In this document: positions 31,257-39,038 of the stretch, in pieces
How positions within the stretch are numbered: position 1 is the stretch's first letter
How the letters are laid out: each line of letters starts with the position of its first letter
NCBI GenBank assembly: GCA_003209195.1
Contig: QCSF01000006.1
Location: 1-64,000 of the forward strand
Direction of reading: 5' to 3'
DNA length: 64,000 bases
DNA from: Pelagibacteraceae bacterium AG-470-E16
GTDB taxonomy: Bacteria; Pseudomonadota; Alphaproteobacteria; Pelagibacterales; Pelagibacteraceae
Made by a program: the position numbers and the translations under genes
The notes under the pieces: model-generated
Told to the model about the DNA's origin: nothing
The model's input: the letters and a program-made list of their open reading frames with translations, nothing else
Database searches by the model: none

Positions 31257-32072
31257 GTGGATTATAAAAAAAAAATAAACTTAAATAATTTTAAAGACAA
31301 AATTGAAGTAAATTCCAGATTTTTAAAGAAAAAAATAGATGGTGTTAAAAAAATTGTTGCAATTTCAAGTGCAAAAGGCGGTGTTGGTAAATCAACTATA
31401 AGCGCTAATTTAGCAGTCGCCTGTGCTAAGAGAAATTTTTCAGTTGGTCTTCTTGACGCAGATATTTACGGACCCTCAATTCCTGACTTATTTAATGTTT
31501 CAGAAAAACCTCAAGTTGACAAAAATAAAAAAATTATACCAGTAACAGTTCAAAAAGTTAAACTAATATCAATGGGTTTTCTTATTGATAAAAACTCACC
31601 AATGATTTGGAGGGGTCCAATGGTGATAAAAGCTATAAAATCTTTCGTAAACAATGTAAATTGGGGTAACTTAGATTGTTTGTTTGTAGATTTGCCACCA
31701 GGTACTGGAGATGCTATTTTAACATTTGCTCAAGAACTAGATGTATCTTCAAGCATAATAATTACAACGCCTCAAAAACTTTCAATCACTGATGCAAATC
31801 GAGGAATTGAAATGTTTAGAAAAACAAATATCCCAGTAATTGGTGTAATTGAAAATATGTCATACATATCAAATATTGATGATAAAAAATATTATCCTTT
31901 TGGTAAAGATGGAGCTGAAAAACTTTGCAATGATCAAAATGTAAAATTGTTAGATAAAATTAGAATTGATGAGTCATTTAATGTGAGTGTGGATGACGGT
32001 ATTGTATTTGAGAATTTGGAGGATGATTTAAAAAATCAATTTATAAATATTTCAAAGGAAATTATTTATTAA
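31257..32072 (+). CDS. mrp: Mrp/ApbC-type iron-sulfur carrier P-loop ATPase
   Basis: A 271-residue P-loop ATPase of the Mrp/NBP35 family starting at GTG (31257-31259). The deviant Walker A is [17 protein letters not shown], followed by [21 protein letters not shown] and [12 protein letters not shown]. The N-terminal MIP18-like domain of longer Mrp proteins (about 370 residues in E. coli) is absent; only about 33 residues precede the ATPase core. I do not see the CxxC pair expected near the C-terminus of many Mrp proteins. The stop TAA shares a TTAA (32069-32072) with convergent thyX. Confidence 0.9.
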   Translation: MDYKKKINLNNFKDKIEVNSRFLKKKIDGVKKIVAISSAKGGVGKSTISANLAVACAKRNFSVGLLDADIYGPSIPDLFNVSEKPQVDKNKKIIPVTVQKVKLISMGFLIDKNSPMIWRGPMVIKAIKSFVNNVNWGNLDCLFVDLPPGTGDAILTFAQELDVSSSIIITTPQKLSITDANRGIEMFRKTNIPVIGVIENMSYISNIDDKKYYPFGKDGAEKLCNDQNVKLLDKIRIDESFNVSVDDGIVFENLEDDLKNQFINISKEIIY

Positions 32073-33016
32073 AAAATTAAATCGCTTTTATCTAATACCT
32101 TCATAAGTTCATTCCACTCTCTTTTACTGAGTTCTGAATTTTCAAAACTGACTTTCTGTCCCTTTAATAACAATTTTATAACTTTTAGACCTTTAGAAGA
32201 AATGTGTGCTGCCCCAACTCTATAGTCAATAAAGGCAGAATGTGTTATTGGAACCCATTTTTTTAAAGTATCAATCATAGCTTCAGCATAAACTCTTATT
32301 TCATATTGAGCATGAATATCTGCTCTGAGAAATAAAAAATTCATTAAATTTAATAAATCCGTTTTCCAATACCACTGAGTATAAGAATTTAGCGTTAAAT
32401 TCATTCGAGCAAGTTCTCTAGCTAAACCAGATTTGTTTTCATTTATTATTGACCCATCATATCTTTCATTTAACATCTTCTCGTAGTTTTCGTATGTTCT
32501 TTGAGAATCATCTTTGAGAATATTTAAGACTTCCTCAGCTTGTTTTCCTTCAAGGATATCGCCTCTCCCTTGTCTATTATTTAGAGCTTGTGCTGCCAAT
32601 TGTTCAGGCGCGGGTATATAAAATTCTTTATCCAATATAGAATATCGAGCTGAATACTCATTTACATTTGCTGTTCTGTGTCTAATCCATTGCCGTGCTA
32701 TAAAAATTGGTAACTTTATATGATATTTAATTTCACACATTTCAAAAGGGGTACTATGCCAATGTCGTAATAAGTATCTTATCAAGCCTTCATCGGTTGA
32801 AACTTTTTTTGTACCTTTGCCGTAAGAAACTCTGGCTGCTTGAACTATTGAACTGTCATTACCCATATAATCAACAACTCTTATAAAACCATGATCAAGT
32901 ACTGAAATTGCTTCATAAAGAATTTTTTCTAATTCAAAAGAAGTAACCCTTTTTGTGGTATTTTGATGAGATTGTTGTTCGATAATTTCTTGTTTTTGCT
33001 GTTCTGTAAGTGCCAT
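32069..33016 (-). CDS. thyX: Flavin-dependent thymidylate synthase ThyX
   Basis: A 315-residue ThyX. The family signature is [15 protein letters not shown] (the RHR near residues 112-114 binds FAD), with [14 protein letters not shown] ahead of it and [19 protein letters not shown] leading into the motif. [20 protein letters not shown] and EIRVYAEAM follow. It makes dTMP from dUMP using FAD and methylene-THF. The first ~25 residues (Gln-rich) are a soft extension. It is convergent with mrp through a shared TTAA and faces away from ssrA. Confidence 0.96.
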   Translation of the reverse strand: MALTEQQKQEIIEQQSHQNTTKRVTSFELEKILYEAISVLDHGFIRVVDYMGNDSSIVQAARVSYGKGTKKVSTDEGLIRYLLRHWHSTPFEMCEIKYHIKLPIFIARQWIRHRTANVNEYSARYSILDKEFYIPAPEQLAAQALNNRQGRGDILEGKQAEEVLNILKDDSQRTYENYEKMLNERYDGSIINENKSGLARELARMNLTLNSYTQWYWKTDLLNLMNFLFLRADIHAQYEIRVYAEAMIDTLKKWVPITHSAFIDYRVGAAHISSKGLKVIKLLLKGQKVSFENSELSKREWNELMKVLDKSDLIF

Positions 33017-33065
33017 CAGATTTAATATACTTTAATTTTAGAATCTTTCATTTATATTAAATCTT

Positions 33066-33330
33066 GTTGGATTTCCAACTATGGTGATAAACGAAATTCG
33101 AAATAAACATTTCGGACCAGGGGGCGGTACCCTGCACCTCCACCAAATACAACTCATGGGGGTGAAATAGGCTCGACGGATGTCTAAAGGCTTTTCTTTT
33201 ACCCGGTATTGTTCCGCCGCAATGGGCTAATTTATAAATGCTAACGAAAGTTATGCGCTTGCTGCTTAATTAACTTAGGTTAATTTTGCAAACGGGGTCT
33301 GGGGCACCTGGCAACAGAACGCCCCTTCTA
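33066..33330 (+). ncRNA. ssrA: Two-piece (circularly permuted) tmRNA
   Basis: The 3' (acceptor) piece comes first: T-stem CAGGG/CCCTG (33118-33122/33130-33134) with loop GGCGGTA, then acceptor strand CACCTCC (33135-33141), A and an encoded CCA (33143-33145). After only 12 nt comes the 5' (coding) piece, starting GGGGGTG (33158-33164), which pairs with the acceptor strand and gives the G3-U pair that marks tRNA-Ala identity. AAATAGGCTCGACGG follows. The tag frame starts at 33240: GCT AAC GAA AGT TAT GCG CTT GCT GCT TAA (ANESYALAA). CGGAC (33113-33117) pairs with GTCTG (33297-33301). GGGGC/GCCCC near 33301-33325 ends the coding piece. The outer ends are approximate. The RNA rescues stalled ribosomes. 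Confidence 0.93.
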
Positions 33331-33336
33331 TTTTAT

Positions 33337-33741
33337 CTAATAATTCTCATTTTTTTTTATTTTAAAATCTATCAAAGCTAAATAAGTAAAGACAAACTGT
33401 ATAGCCATGAGTAAATGGAATAATCTTCCATATGGAATTCCCATTCCGTTATAAGCAATCCAAGTATTAACTGGCAAAGTGAATAAAATAATTAATATTG
33501 ATAGAGTCAGTACAAGAATTGAAAATTTTTTTTTAAGATAAGAGTATGAACTTAATAAAACTAAGCAAAATCCTAGGGAAGTATACCAGTGCAGAATTCG
33601 CATCCCAGCATCAAAGTGGAGATGTGGAACTAAACATGCAAAAATATTTAAAAATACTAATGTATTAGGTTCTGGACCTAAGATTGGTCTCAGTCCACTG
33701 TAGTTAAACCACTTAACTAAATTTAATTTTTTTTTAGACAT
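33337..33741 (-). CDS. Hypothetical membrane protein, four helices
   Basis: A 134-residue protein I do not recognise. It has a basic start (MSKKKLNLVKW) and about four membrane helices (about residues 28-40, 45-68, 74-95 and 103-127), with short loops such as NYSGLRPILGPEPN and YNGMGIPYGRLFHLL. There is no signal peptidase site and no catalytic motif. It is the first gene after ssrA, convergent with it, and probably in one minus-strand run with the small secreted protein at 33751-33924. Confidence 0.7.
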   Translation of the reverse strand: MSKKKLNLVKWFNYSGLRPILGPEPNTLVFLNIFACLVPHLHFDAGMRILHWYTSLGFCLVLLSSYSYLKKKFSILVLTLSILIILFTLPVNTWIAYNGMGIPYGRLFHLLMAIQFVFTYLALIDFKIKKNENY

Positions 33742-33750
33742 TTGAAAAAT

Positions 33751-33924
33751 CTAACATAATTTATCCTGGTGTTCTAGTGGCATTCTAATGGCGTTATTTG
33801 AATGAAAAATTTGTACTTTTCCATCAGGTAGAGGTGGATTATCAGGTATTAAATCTATTGCGTAAACATTTAAATTGAGAAAGAACATCAAAACTAGAGA
33901 TATGAATAAAAATAGTTTTTTCAT
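33751..33924 (-). CDS. Small secreted protein, 57 residues
   Basis: An open frame of 57 codons reads MKKLFLFISLVLMFFLNLNV, then YAIDLIPDNPPLPDGK and a tail ending HQDKLC. The first ~22 residues are a clear signal peptide with a likely cleavage after VYA, leaving a mature peptide of about 35 residues that is Pro/Asp-rich and ends in a single Cys. I know no family for it. It lies 9 bp upstream of the four-helix protein gene and 17 bp downstream of the 253-residue gene on the same strand. The signal peptide makes chance unlikely. Confidence 0.6.
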   Translation of the reverse strand: MKKLFLFISLVLMFFLNLNVYAIDLIPDNPPLPDGKVQIFHSNNAIRMPLEHQDKLC

Positions 33925-33941
33925 AAAAAAAGTTAATTCAA

Positions 33942-34703
33942 CTAATTTTTTTCATAAAATTCGAGCTTAGATTTATCTATATTAATTTTATCGTAAAATT
34001 CTGATATTTTAATAAATGGTGAAGAAAAAAAAAGAATTTTTTTGATTATTCTTTTAATAAAATTTTTAGAAACAGGTAAAAACTTATTTATTTTTTTATT
34101 TGTTCTTAAAATAAATTCTAAATCGCCTTGTTTATCTTTTTCTAAATATTTAGCTAAATAACTTATAAATATTTTATTATCTTTTAAAAAAGGGACATAA
34201 CCATAAATTGGTTGTAGGTATTCTTGTCCTTTATTTATTTTACCATCAAAATTTAAGTATTCTACTTTGTTAAATATAATAAATTCTTTATTTTGATATT
34301 TGTAAGAAAATTTAGTGTATAAACTTTCTAAATTTTTCTGTTTTAATTTTTTTTTTACATTAATAAAATCAACATTTTTATAATTACACTTTTTGATAAA
34401 TATTTCATCATCGGAATTTTTAATAGTTTGATAATAATGGGAACCAAATTCATTAAATTTGAAAACTGGTATATCTCTTATGTTATATTTATTTTTTTTA
34501 CTATCCACCACAACGCAGATTTCTGATTTTACTGGATGATCAAATGGTTTTGTACCAATTATTTCTGCTCTACATTCTTTTGTGAGATAATAATAATTAT
34601 TTTCTATTACATCTAATAAAATGGACTTAATTGCAACGCGCCAAGAATTATTTTTATTTGGATTTAAATAAATATAAGAGTTTTCTAAATCTATAAAATT
34701 CAT
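33942..34703 (-). CDS. Hypothetical protein, 253 residues
   Basis: I do not recognise this protein. It begins MNFIDLENSYIYLNPNKNNS, has no signal peptide, and is rich in Lys, Asn, Tyr and Phe. A basic, partly hydrophobic segment near residues 217-236 (IKRIIKKILFFSSPFIK) could associate with membrane. No catalytic motif is evident. Its start codon overlaps a 14-bp sequence (34701-34714) that is repeated at 34834-34847 in the gap upstream. It is followed by the small secreted protein gene. Confidence 0.6.
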   Translation of the reverse strand: MNFIDLENSYIYLNPNKNNSWRVAIKSILLDVIENNYYYLTKECRAEIIGTKPFDHPVKSEICVVVDSKKNKYNIRDIPVFKFNEFGSHYYQTIKNSDDEIFIKKCNYKNVDFINVKKKLKQKNLESLYTKFSYKYQNKEFIIFNKVEYLNFDGKINKGQEYLQPIYGYVPFLKDNKIFISYLAKYLEKDKQGDLEFILRTNKKINKFLPVSKNFIKRIIKKILFFSSPFIKISEFYDKINIDKSKLEFYEKN

Positions 34704-34847
34704 AGATATATCAATTTATTGTCAAGTTTGTTCATATCAAAGAGTTGCTTTTCATTATTCGTTTACAAAAAGTAATCAGTCTTAAACTATCTATCGAGGG
34801 GAAGTATGTAAATTTCATTTGCTAATCACATATCATAGATATATCAA
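34701..34847. repeat. Pair of 14-bp direct repeats
   Basis: CATAGATATATCAA occurs at 34701-34714 and again at 34834-34847, 133 bp apart in the same orientation. On the minus strand both read TTGATATATCTATG; in the first copy the final ATG is the start codon of the 253-residue gene. The second copy is followed by a short frame that stops after four codons. This could be a duplicated gene front, a regulatory site in two copies, or chance in AT-rich DNA. Confidence 0.35.
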
Positions 34848-35084
34848 AAAAAACAATTAAACATCACAGTTAGTTGGTTTGAGTTCTTCATTACAAATAT
34901 TGTGCCTAATAATCTCTTTATTTGTGGAATTATACTTTCTCTTTCAAGAATGTTTAAAACTTAATTTTGAAGAAACTTCTTATTGGTTACTTTTTTACCC
35001 TTTTAGTAATAATTTCTTTTAAATTCCCTTTCTCTGTTGATATCTTCATCAATCTGATTTCAGATTGTTCCTTTTCCAAAGGGA
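34704..35084. other. 381-bp gap without a recognisable gene
   Basis: This is the longest protein-free stretch in the window outside the tmRNA. It holds the second copy of a 14-bp direct repeat (34834-34847), a 16-bp near-palindrome AATCTGATTTCAGATT (35051-35066; 7-bp arms), and a minus-strand frame ending at 34987 that could encode a 20-residue Lys-rich peptide from an ATG at 35047-35049 (28 residues from an upstream TTG). I see no signal peptide, RNA fold or transposase remnant. It may be the scar of a lost gene. Confidence 0.4.
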
Positions 35085-35663
35085 CTAGATAACCCTTTTC
35101 ATTTCAGAAACTAGTTTTTTAAAATTTTGTTTTAAAATTTTATGACCTTTAAGATTTTTATTATAACATTGTCCTAGACTTTCATAATACCAAAAGACTA
35201 GTTTTTTATTAACTGAAAACCTGTTCCATATCTTTTTACCAACACGATAATAGTCATTGATAATACAAGATGCATTATGTGTCTTATCACAAATTGATAC
35301 TAGCAACGATGATTGATTTTTCTTCTTTAAGTCTGATATGTATTGTTTTTTTCTTTCAAACCACGGAGGTTTTGGAACAGCTTTAGTATCAGTGCAATCT
35401 TCAACTATTTTTGCAACTTTATTTCCAAATTTCTTTTTAATTAATTTAAGTGTTTTTTCACCACCTTGGTCTTCAACAGCATCATGTAAAAGAGCTGCTA
35501 TTGCTTCATCAGTGTTACCTCCATTTTCAATGACACAATTGCTTACAGATGATAAATGAAAAAAATAAGGAATTTTAGTTCCTTTTCTGAATTGTTTTGA
35601 GTGAAGTTCAAACGCAAAGTTTAATACTTCTAGATATTTTTTTTGATTAATTTTTTTATTCAT
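35085..35663 (-). CDS. Stand-alone HD hydrolase of the (p)ppGpp hydrolase (SpoT/MESH1) type
   Basis: A 192-residue protein with the hydrolase layout of RelA/SpoT enzymes: HSKQFRKGTKIPYFFHLSSV (metal-binding His), AALLHDAVEDQGG (the HDxxED motif), PPWFERKKQYISDLKKK, and VSICDKTHNASCI (the later metal Asp). No synthetase or ACT domain follows. Such proteins can cleave ppGpp or related nucleotides, but some HD proteins of this build have other substrates. It overlaps the upstream 133-residue gene by 4 bp and ends in a 381-bp gap. Confidence 0.82.
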   Translation of the reverse strand: MNKKINQKKYLEVLNFAFELHSKQFRKGTKIPYFFHLSSVSNCVIENGGNTDEAIAALLHDAVEDQGGEKTLKLIKKKFGNKVAKIVEDCTDTKAVPKPPWFERKKQYISDLKKKNQSSLLVSICDKTHNASCIINDYYRVGKKIWNRFSVNKKLVFWYYESLGQCYNKNLKGHKILKQNFKKLVSEMKRVI

Positions 35664-36061
35664 TCAAAAATTCTTAACAAAGGTTTTGTTTCTTTCTTTT
35701 TTGAAGTTCCATCATATATTTGTCTATCAAGTATTTCATCTGTTAATTTATGCTTTTCCCCTTTCTCATCTTCATAATAATTTTCTACGTTATCATGAGG
35801 ATCAAAACACACGACAACATAACCATCATATTCTTTGAAAGGTAATTTAGTTATGAAAGGAATTTCATGTGATTTCAGATACAATCTAAACTCTCTAATA
35901 AATGAGTGTGGATAAATCTTTTCGAACTTATCAATTTGATTTTTTATTAGTTCTTTTTGAAGATTAGAAATATCTTTTTTTAATATTTTAATCTGAATTT
36001 GTAGTACTTTATCTTTGCTTTTTATCTTTTTTATGTAATTGATATAATCATCATTATTCAT
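35660..36061 (-). CDS. Hypothetical protein with N-terminal coiled coil
   Basis: A 133-residue protein I do not recognise. Residues 5-48 are a Lys/Glu/Leu-rich coiled coil; residues 50-133 look globular, with the segment KEYDGYVVVCFDPHDNVENYY and a charged tail. There is no signal peptide or membrane helix. It is sandwiched between a 75-residue membrane protein gene (3 bp upstream) and the HD hydrolase gene (4-bp overlap), so the three are likely expressed together. Confidence 0.6.
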   Translation of the reverse strand: MNNDDYINYIKKIKSKDKVLQIQIKILKKDISNLQKELIKNQIDKFEKIYPHSFIREFRLYLKSHEIPFITKLPFKEYDGYVVVCFDPHDNVENYYEDEKGEKHKLTDEILDRQIYDGTSKKKETKPLLRIFE

Positions 36062-36064
36062 ATT

Positions 36065-36292
36065 CTATTGTGATTTACTTCTTTTTTTCTTTTCTTTTCT
36101 CCAAAGAAAAAAAAATAAAATAATTAGTGCTGGTTGCAAAATAACAAAAATAATGATGTTTATTAATTCATAAGATATTCCTAATAACTCTGCCAAGTCA
36201 ACTAGAACTATAACACATATTCTAAAGATGAAGTCTATAAATTCAAAACCTGAATTCCCCATGGTGTTGTATGCGTCTATATATTTATTCAT
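36065..36292 (-). CDS. Hypothetical small membrane protein, 75 residues
   Basis: A 75-residue protein with two hydrophobic helices (about residues 17-36 and 43-65) separated by a short loop (ELLGISYEL), and a strongly basic cytoplasmic-looking tail, WRKEKKKRSKSQ. I do not recognise a family. It is the first gene of a three-gene minus-strand unit with a coiled-coil protein and the HD hydrolase, and lies 9 bp from the sulfotransferase gene upstream. Confidence 0.6.
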   Translation of the reverse strand: MNKYIDAYNTMGNSGFEFIDFIFRICVIVLVDLAELLGISYELINIIIFVILQPALIILFFFLWRKEKKKRSKSQ

Positions 36293-36301
36293 ATAATAGA
36301 T

Positions 36302-37321
36302 TTAACATTTTCTTAAATTATCATAAATTTTATTACAATCCTCTAAAATTTTTGTTTCTTTTTCAGATAGATTTTCATTTTTAAAAGAAACGTTGTGATT
36401 TTCTATATCATCAGTTCTAATCTTATTTATTTCATAATCGTCCAAAAAACTCTTAAAAAAATGATGTGGGTTTTTACAAAAATCCTCATAGCTTAAAAAA
36501 AATATATTTGAATGACTAAATTTTTTTAAATACAAATATGTGTCTTTCCACTTTGAAAGCCAAAAAAAATTATCTTTATAATCTTGAGATTTGTTGGTTA
36601 AGAATTCATAATGTTTATGAGTTAATCCAAATTCATAATGTCCTAAATAATTAAAATAATTTTGATAAAAAAAATTATTTTTATGCAAATCTAAAAAATT
36701 AAAAAATTGTTTTTTAAGTGAATGAATATGATTTAACGGATCTCTATACATTATAATAAATAAGTTGTCTCCAGAAAGAGAAAGTAATTTATTAATTCTT
36801 AAAATATTATTATTATTTTTTGAAATATATTTTTTCTTATTATAACTTTGGCAAACCATTTCAACATATTTTTTGTAATCCTCTAAAGTTTCATTTGATA
36901 TGTTATGAACTTTTAAAATGTCACTCACTATGAAATTTTTTTTTTCGAATGTTAACCAAAAGACTTCATCAAATGCCTCTGGACTTTTATTATCAATTTT
37001 AATTCTATCTCCATGCATTCTTTCTGATTTTTTATTTTTTTTTATAAAAATTTTAGATATTTTTCTCCAAATTAATGGCGACATTACAAATGGCATATTT
37101 TCATAGGTAAGCGATGCAAATGTATTAGTTTCATAAATTTTATTTAATAAAATAGAAGTTCCTGATCGAGGTAAACCAAATATAAAAACTTTTTTATCAA
37201 GATTAAAATTCTTTTTAAAAAAGACTTTCTCAAAGTCAAAGACGACTCTGTTAAAAAAAGGAAAATATAATAAAAAATTTATAATTCCTTTCTCAAAAAA
37301 ATTAAATTTCTGTTTTTTCAT
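36302..37321 (-). CDS. Sulfotransferase family protein (PAPS-type P-loop)
   Basis: A 339-residue protein with VFIFGLPRSGTSILLNKIYE near residue 45, the 5'-phosphosulfate-binding loop of PAPS-dependent sulfotransferases, and a later IIMYRDPLNHIHSLKKQ (about residue 185) that fits the 3'-phosphate-binding RDP motif. Near the C-terminus is FFLSYEDFCKNP, also typical. It would transfer sulfate from PAPS to an unknown acceptor, perhaps a surface sugar or lipid. It overlaps by 20 bp the small membrane protein gene upstream, which in turn overlaps an arylsulfotransferase-like gene. Confidence 0.82.
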   Translation of the reverse strand: MKKQKFNFFEKGIINFLLYFPFFNRVVFDFEKVFFKKNFNLDKKVFIFGLPRSGTSILLNKIYETNTFASLTYENMPFVMSPLIWRKISKIFIKKNKKSERMHGDRIKIDNKSPEAFDEVFWLTFEKKNFIVSDILKVHNISNETLEDYKKYVEMVCQSYNKKKYISKNNNNILRINKLLSLSGDNLFIIMYRDPLNHIHSLKKQFFNFLDLHKNNFFYQNYFNYLGHYEFGLTHKHYEFLTNKSQDYKDNFFWLSKWKDTYLYLKKFSHSNIFFLSYEDFCKNPHHFFKSFLDDYEINKIRTDDIENHNVSFKNENLSEKETKILEDCNKIYDNLRKC

Positions 37322-37508
37322 TTTTTTTTTTCAATTTATTTTTAAAAAAAATAAATGGATAATATACCAATGCGAAAATAACTAATACTATCGCTAAAAA
37401 AAATAAAAATATTAATATTGTTCCACCAATTCCTAAAGCCGGACCGATGTAAGCTTTTACAGCTTGGGGTATAAGAATAAAAAAAAATAAAATTAAAATT
37501 AATTGCAT
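37302..37508 (-). CDS. Small membrane protein with YIGPxLGxGG motif
   Basis: A 68-residue protein: a signal-like hydrophobic start ending PQAVKA, then YIGPALGIGGTILIFLFFL leading into a second helix, a YYPF element and a basic tail (FKNKLKKKNEKTEI). I have a memory of similar YIGPG-helix-YP-basic small proteins near polysaccharide and alkaline-phosphatase-like genes in marine bacteria, but no named family or function. It overlaps the genes on both sides (20 bp and 10 bp), so it is an integral part of the cassette. Confidence 0.68.
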   Translation of the reverse strand: MQLILILFFFILIPQAVKAYIGPALGIGGTILIFLFFLAIVLVIFALVYYPFIFFKNKLKKKNEKTEI

Positions 37509-38794
37509 TTTGTATTTTTTATTTTATCTACAGTTTTTTCTAAATTCCAATTTTTGATTGTATATTTATTATAAATTCTCGACCACTTTACTACAGCATC
37601 CCAATTGTAAATCCACTCTAATTCTCCCAGACTATCGAATTTATAAAGTTTACCTTGGTCTTGTTCTTCAACAAAGACAAATTGATTTTTTATAGCCTCA
37701 TGTAAACCTTCATAATAAGTATCAATTTTATATTTTTTAAAAGACTCACTGATAAGTTTAGAGGTTTTCATCGTCTCAAAATCATAAATTATAATATTAT
37801 TATTATTATAAACATTCTTAAGACTCAAATCGGTATTGTTGTTAAACACTGTGATTTTTGTTTCATCGTATAGATCAACATCATGCTGATGTCTCCATGG
37901 GCCAGTTTTATACCACAAAACTTTATTTGTTGATGGACGATATAATAAAACCATTGAAATGTTTCTCAATGACAGAAACAAATCTCCTTTTTTCCAAAAT
38001 TTTCCGTCTTTTAATACTGGCTGAATATCATTCAAATGTAATGGATCTTCTCCTGAGTAAGCATTTGTAATTAAATCATTAAGCCCATTTTCATTAAAAA
38101 TTTCTAATAAAGACTTTTTATAAATTACCTTACCATCATTTGTATCAATATTAACAATTGCATCGTGAAGAATGTTTTTACCTTGATACATTTTAGTTTG
38201 TAAATAAATTGGGATCCATAAATTATTTAAGTAATCAAGCTCTTTACTATGATGAGATGGTAATTTTTGCTCCCATAATATATTTGAACATATATCTATT
38301 TTTTTTATTGGCTGACCACCAGAGCTTATTATAACCTCGCCGTTCTCCATCATTAATGAATGTTCGTATGTATATTTTCGAGAAACATCTTCATTTTTAT
38401 GACCTTGTTTAACTTCAATATTTTTATTATTTAAAGACCACACATGTATTTTTTTATTTTGATTAATATCAAGTAATTCTAGTCTAAATTTTTTTTCTTC
38501 AAGATGAAATTTTGAAATTAATAAATAATCTTGATATTTTAATTTTTTTATTTTTTTTAAGCCATAATTTTTTTTTTCAAAGACTTTGTCTTTTTTTTCA
38601 ATGGATAAATCACCACCAAAATAATATGTTTTAATATTTGATGGTATTTGAGAAATTTTATAACTAAATTGAAAAAAAATATTTTCAGAGTAAGGGCCTT
38701 TGGTAATTACATGATTTACCATAGCACCATTAATTACAATAAAAATAAAAAAAAAAGATAGAATCGCGAGAGAAAAGAATAATTTTTTGAGCAT
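37499..38794 (-). CDS. Arylsulfotransferase-like (ASST family) membrane-anchored protein
   Basis: A 431-residue protein with one N-terminal membrane helix (about residues 5-25) and a large periplasmic part with beta-propeller character. Motifs matching the ASST/PF14269-type family include EHSLMMENGEVIISSG, DPLHLNDIQPVLKDG, GDLFLSLRNISMVLLYRPST, VLWYKTGPWRHQHDVDLYDE (with the conserved HxHD-like His cluster) and a late FVFVEEQDQGKLYKF. PAPS-independent arylsulfotransferases move sulfate between phenolic compounds; many family members are uncharacterised, so sulfotransfer is a hypothesis. It leads a three-gene overlapping unit with the small membrane protein and the PAPS sulfotransferase. Confidence 0.75.
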   Translation of the reverse strand: MLKKLFFSLAILSFFFIFIVINGAMVNHVITKGPYSENIFFQFSYKISQIPSNIKTYYFGGDLSIEKKDKVFEKKNYGLKKIKKLKYQDYLLISKFHLEEKKFRLELLDINQNKKIHVWSLNNKNIEVKQGHKNEDVSRKYTYEHSLMMENGEVIISSGGQPIKKIDICSNILWEQKLPSHHSKELDYLNNLWIPIYLQTKMYQGKNILHDAIVNIDTNDGKVIYKKSLLEIFNENGLNDLITNAYSGEDPLHLNDIQPVLKDGKFWKKGDLFLSLRNISMVLLYRPSTNKVLWYKTGPWRHQHDVDLYDETKITVFNNNTDLSLKNVYNNNNIIIYDFETMKTSKLISESFKKYKIDTYYEGLHEAIKNQFVFVEEQDQGKLYKFDSLGELEWIYNWDAVVKWSRIYNKYTIKNWNLEKTVDKIKNTKCN

Positions 38795-39038
38795 GACTAT
38801 ATTGATAAGTAATTATTGTAAATCATTATAATATTTTAAATTTTTAAGCAATAATATAAAAAATACTTCAATCTCTAATTATTTTCATTTGAAAAAATTT
38901 AATTTACGAAAAAAATGAGAATTTATTACCCACGCATAATCTTAAATTTTTATAGTATGATTTTTTCAATTCAATTTAATAAAGAATAATGATACTAGAT
39001 TAAAATTGTCTTAATGTATTGAAAACGCTGCATAAATT

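Noticed and set aside
33301-33330. GGGGC/GCCCC stem as an intrinsic terminator
   Set aside because: It may also terminate, but its position at the end of the tmRNA coding piece makes a structural role in the tmRNA at least as likely, so it was not listed separately.
34987-35049. 20-residue minus-strand frame (28 with a TTG start) after the HD hydrolase gene
   Set aside because: It is plausible in composition (KISTEKGNLKEIITKRVKK) but very short, has no clear ribosome binding site and no known family; noted only within the gap entry.
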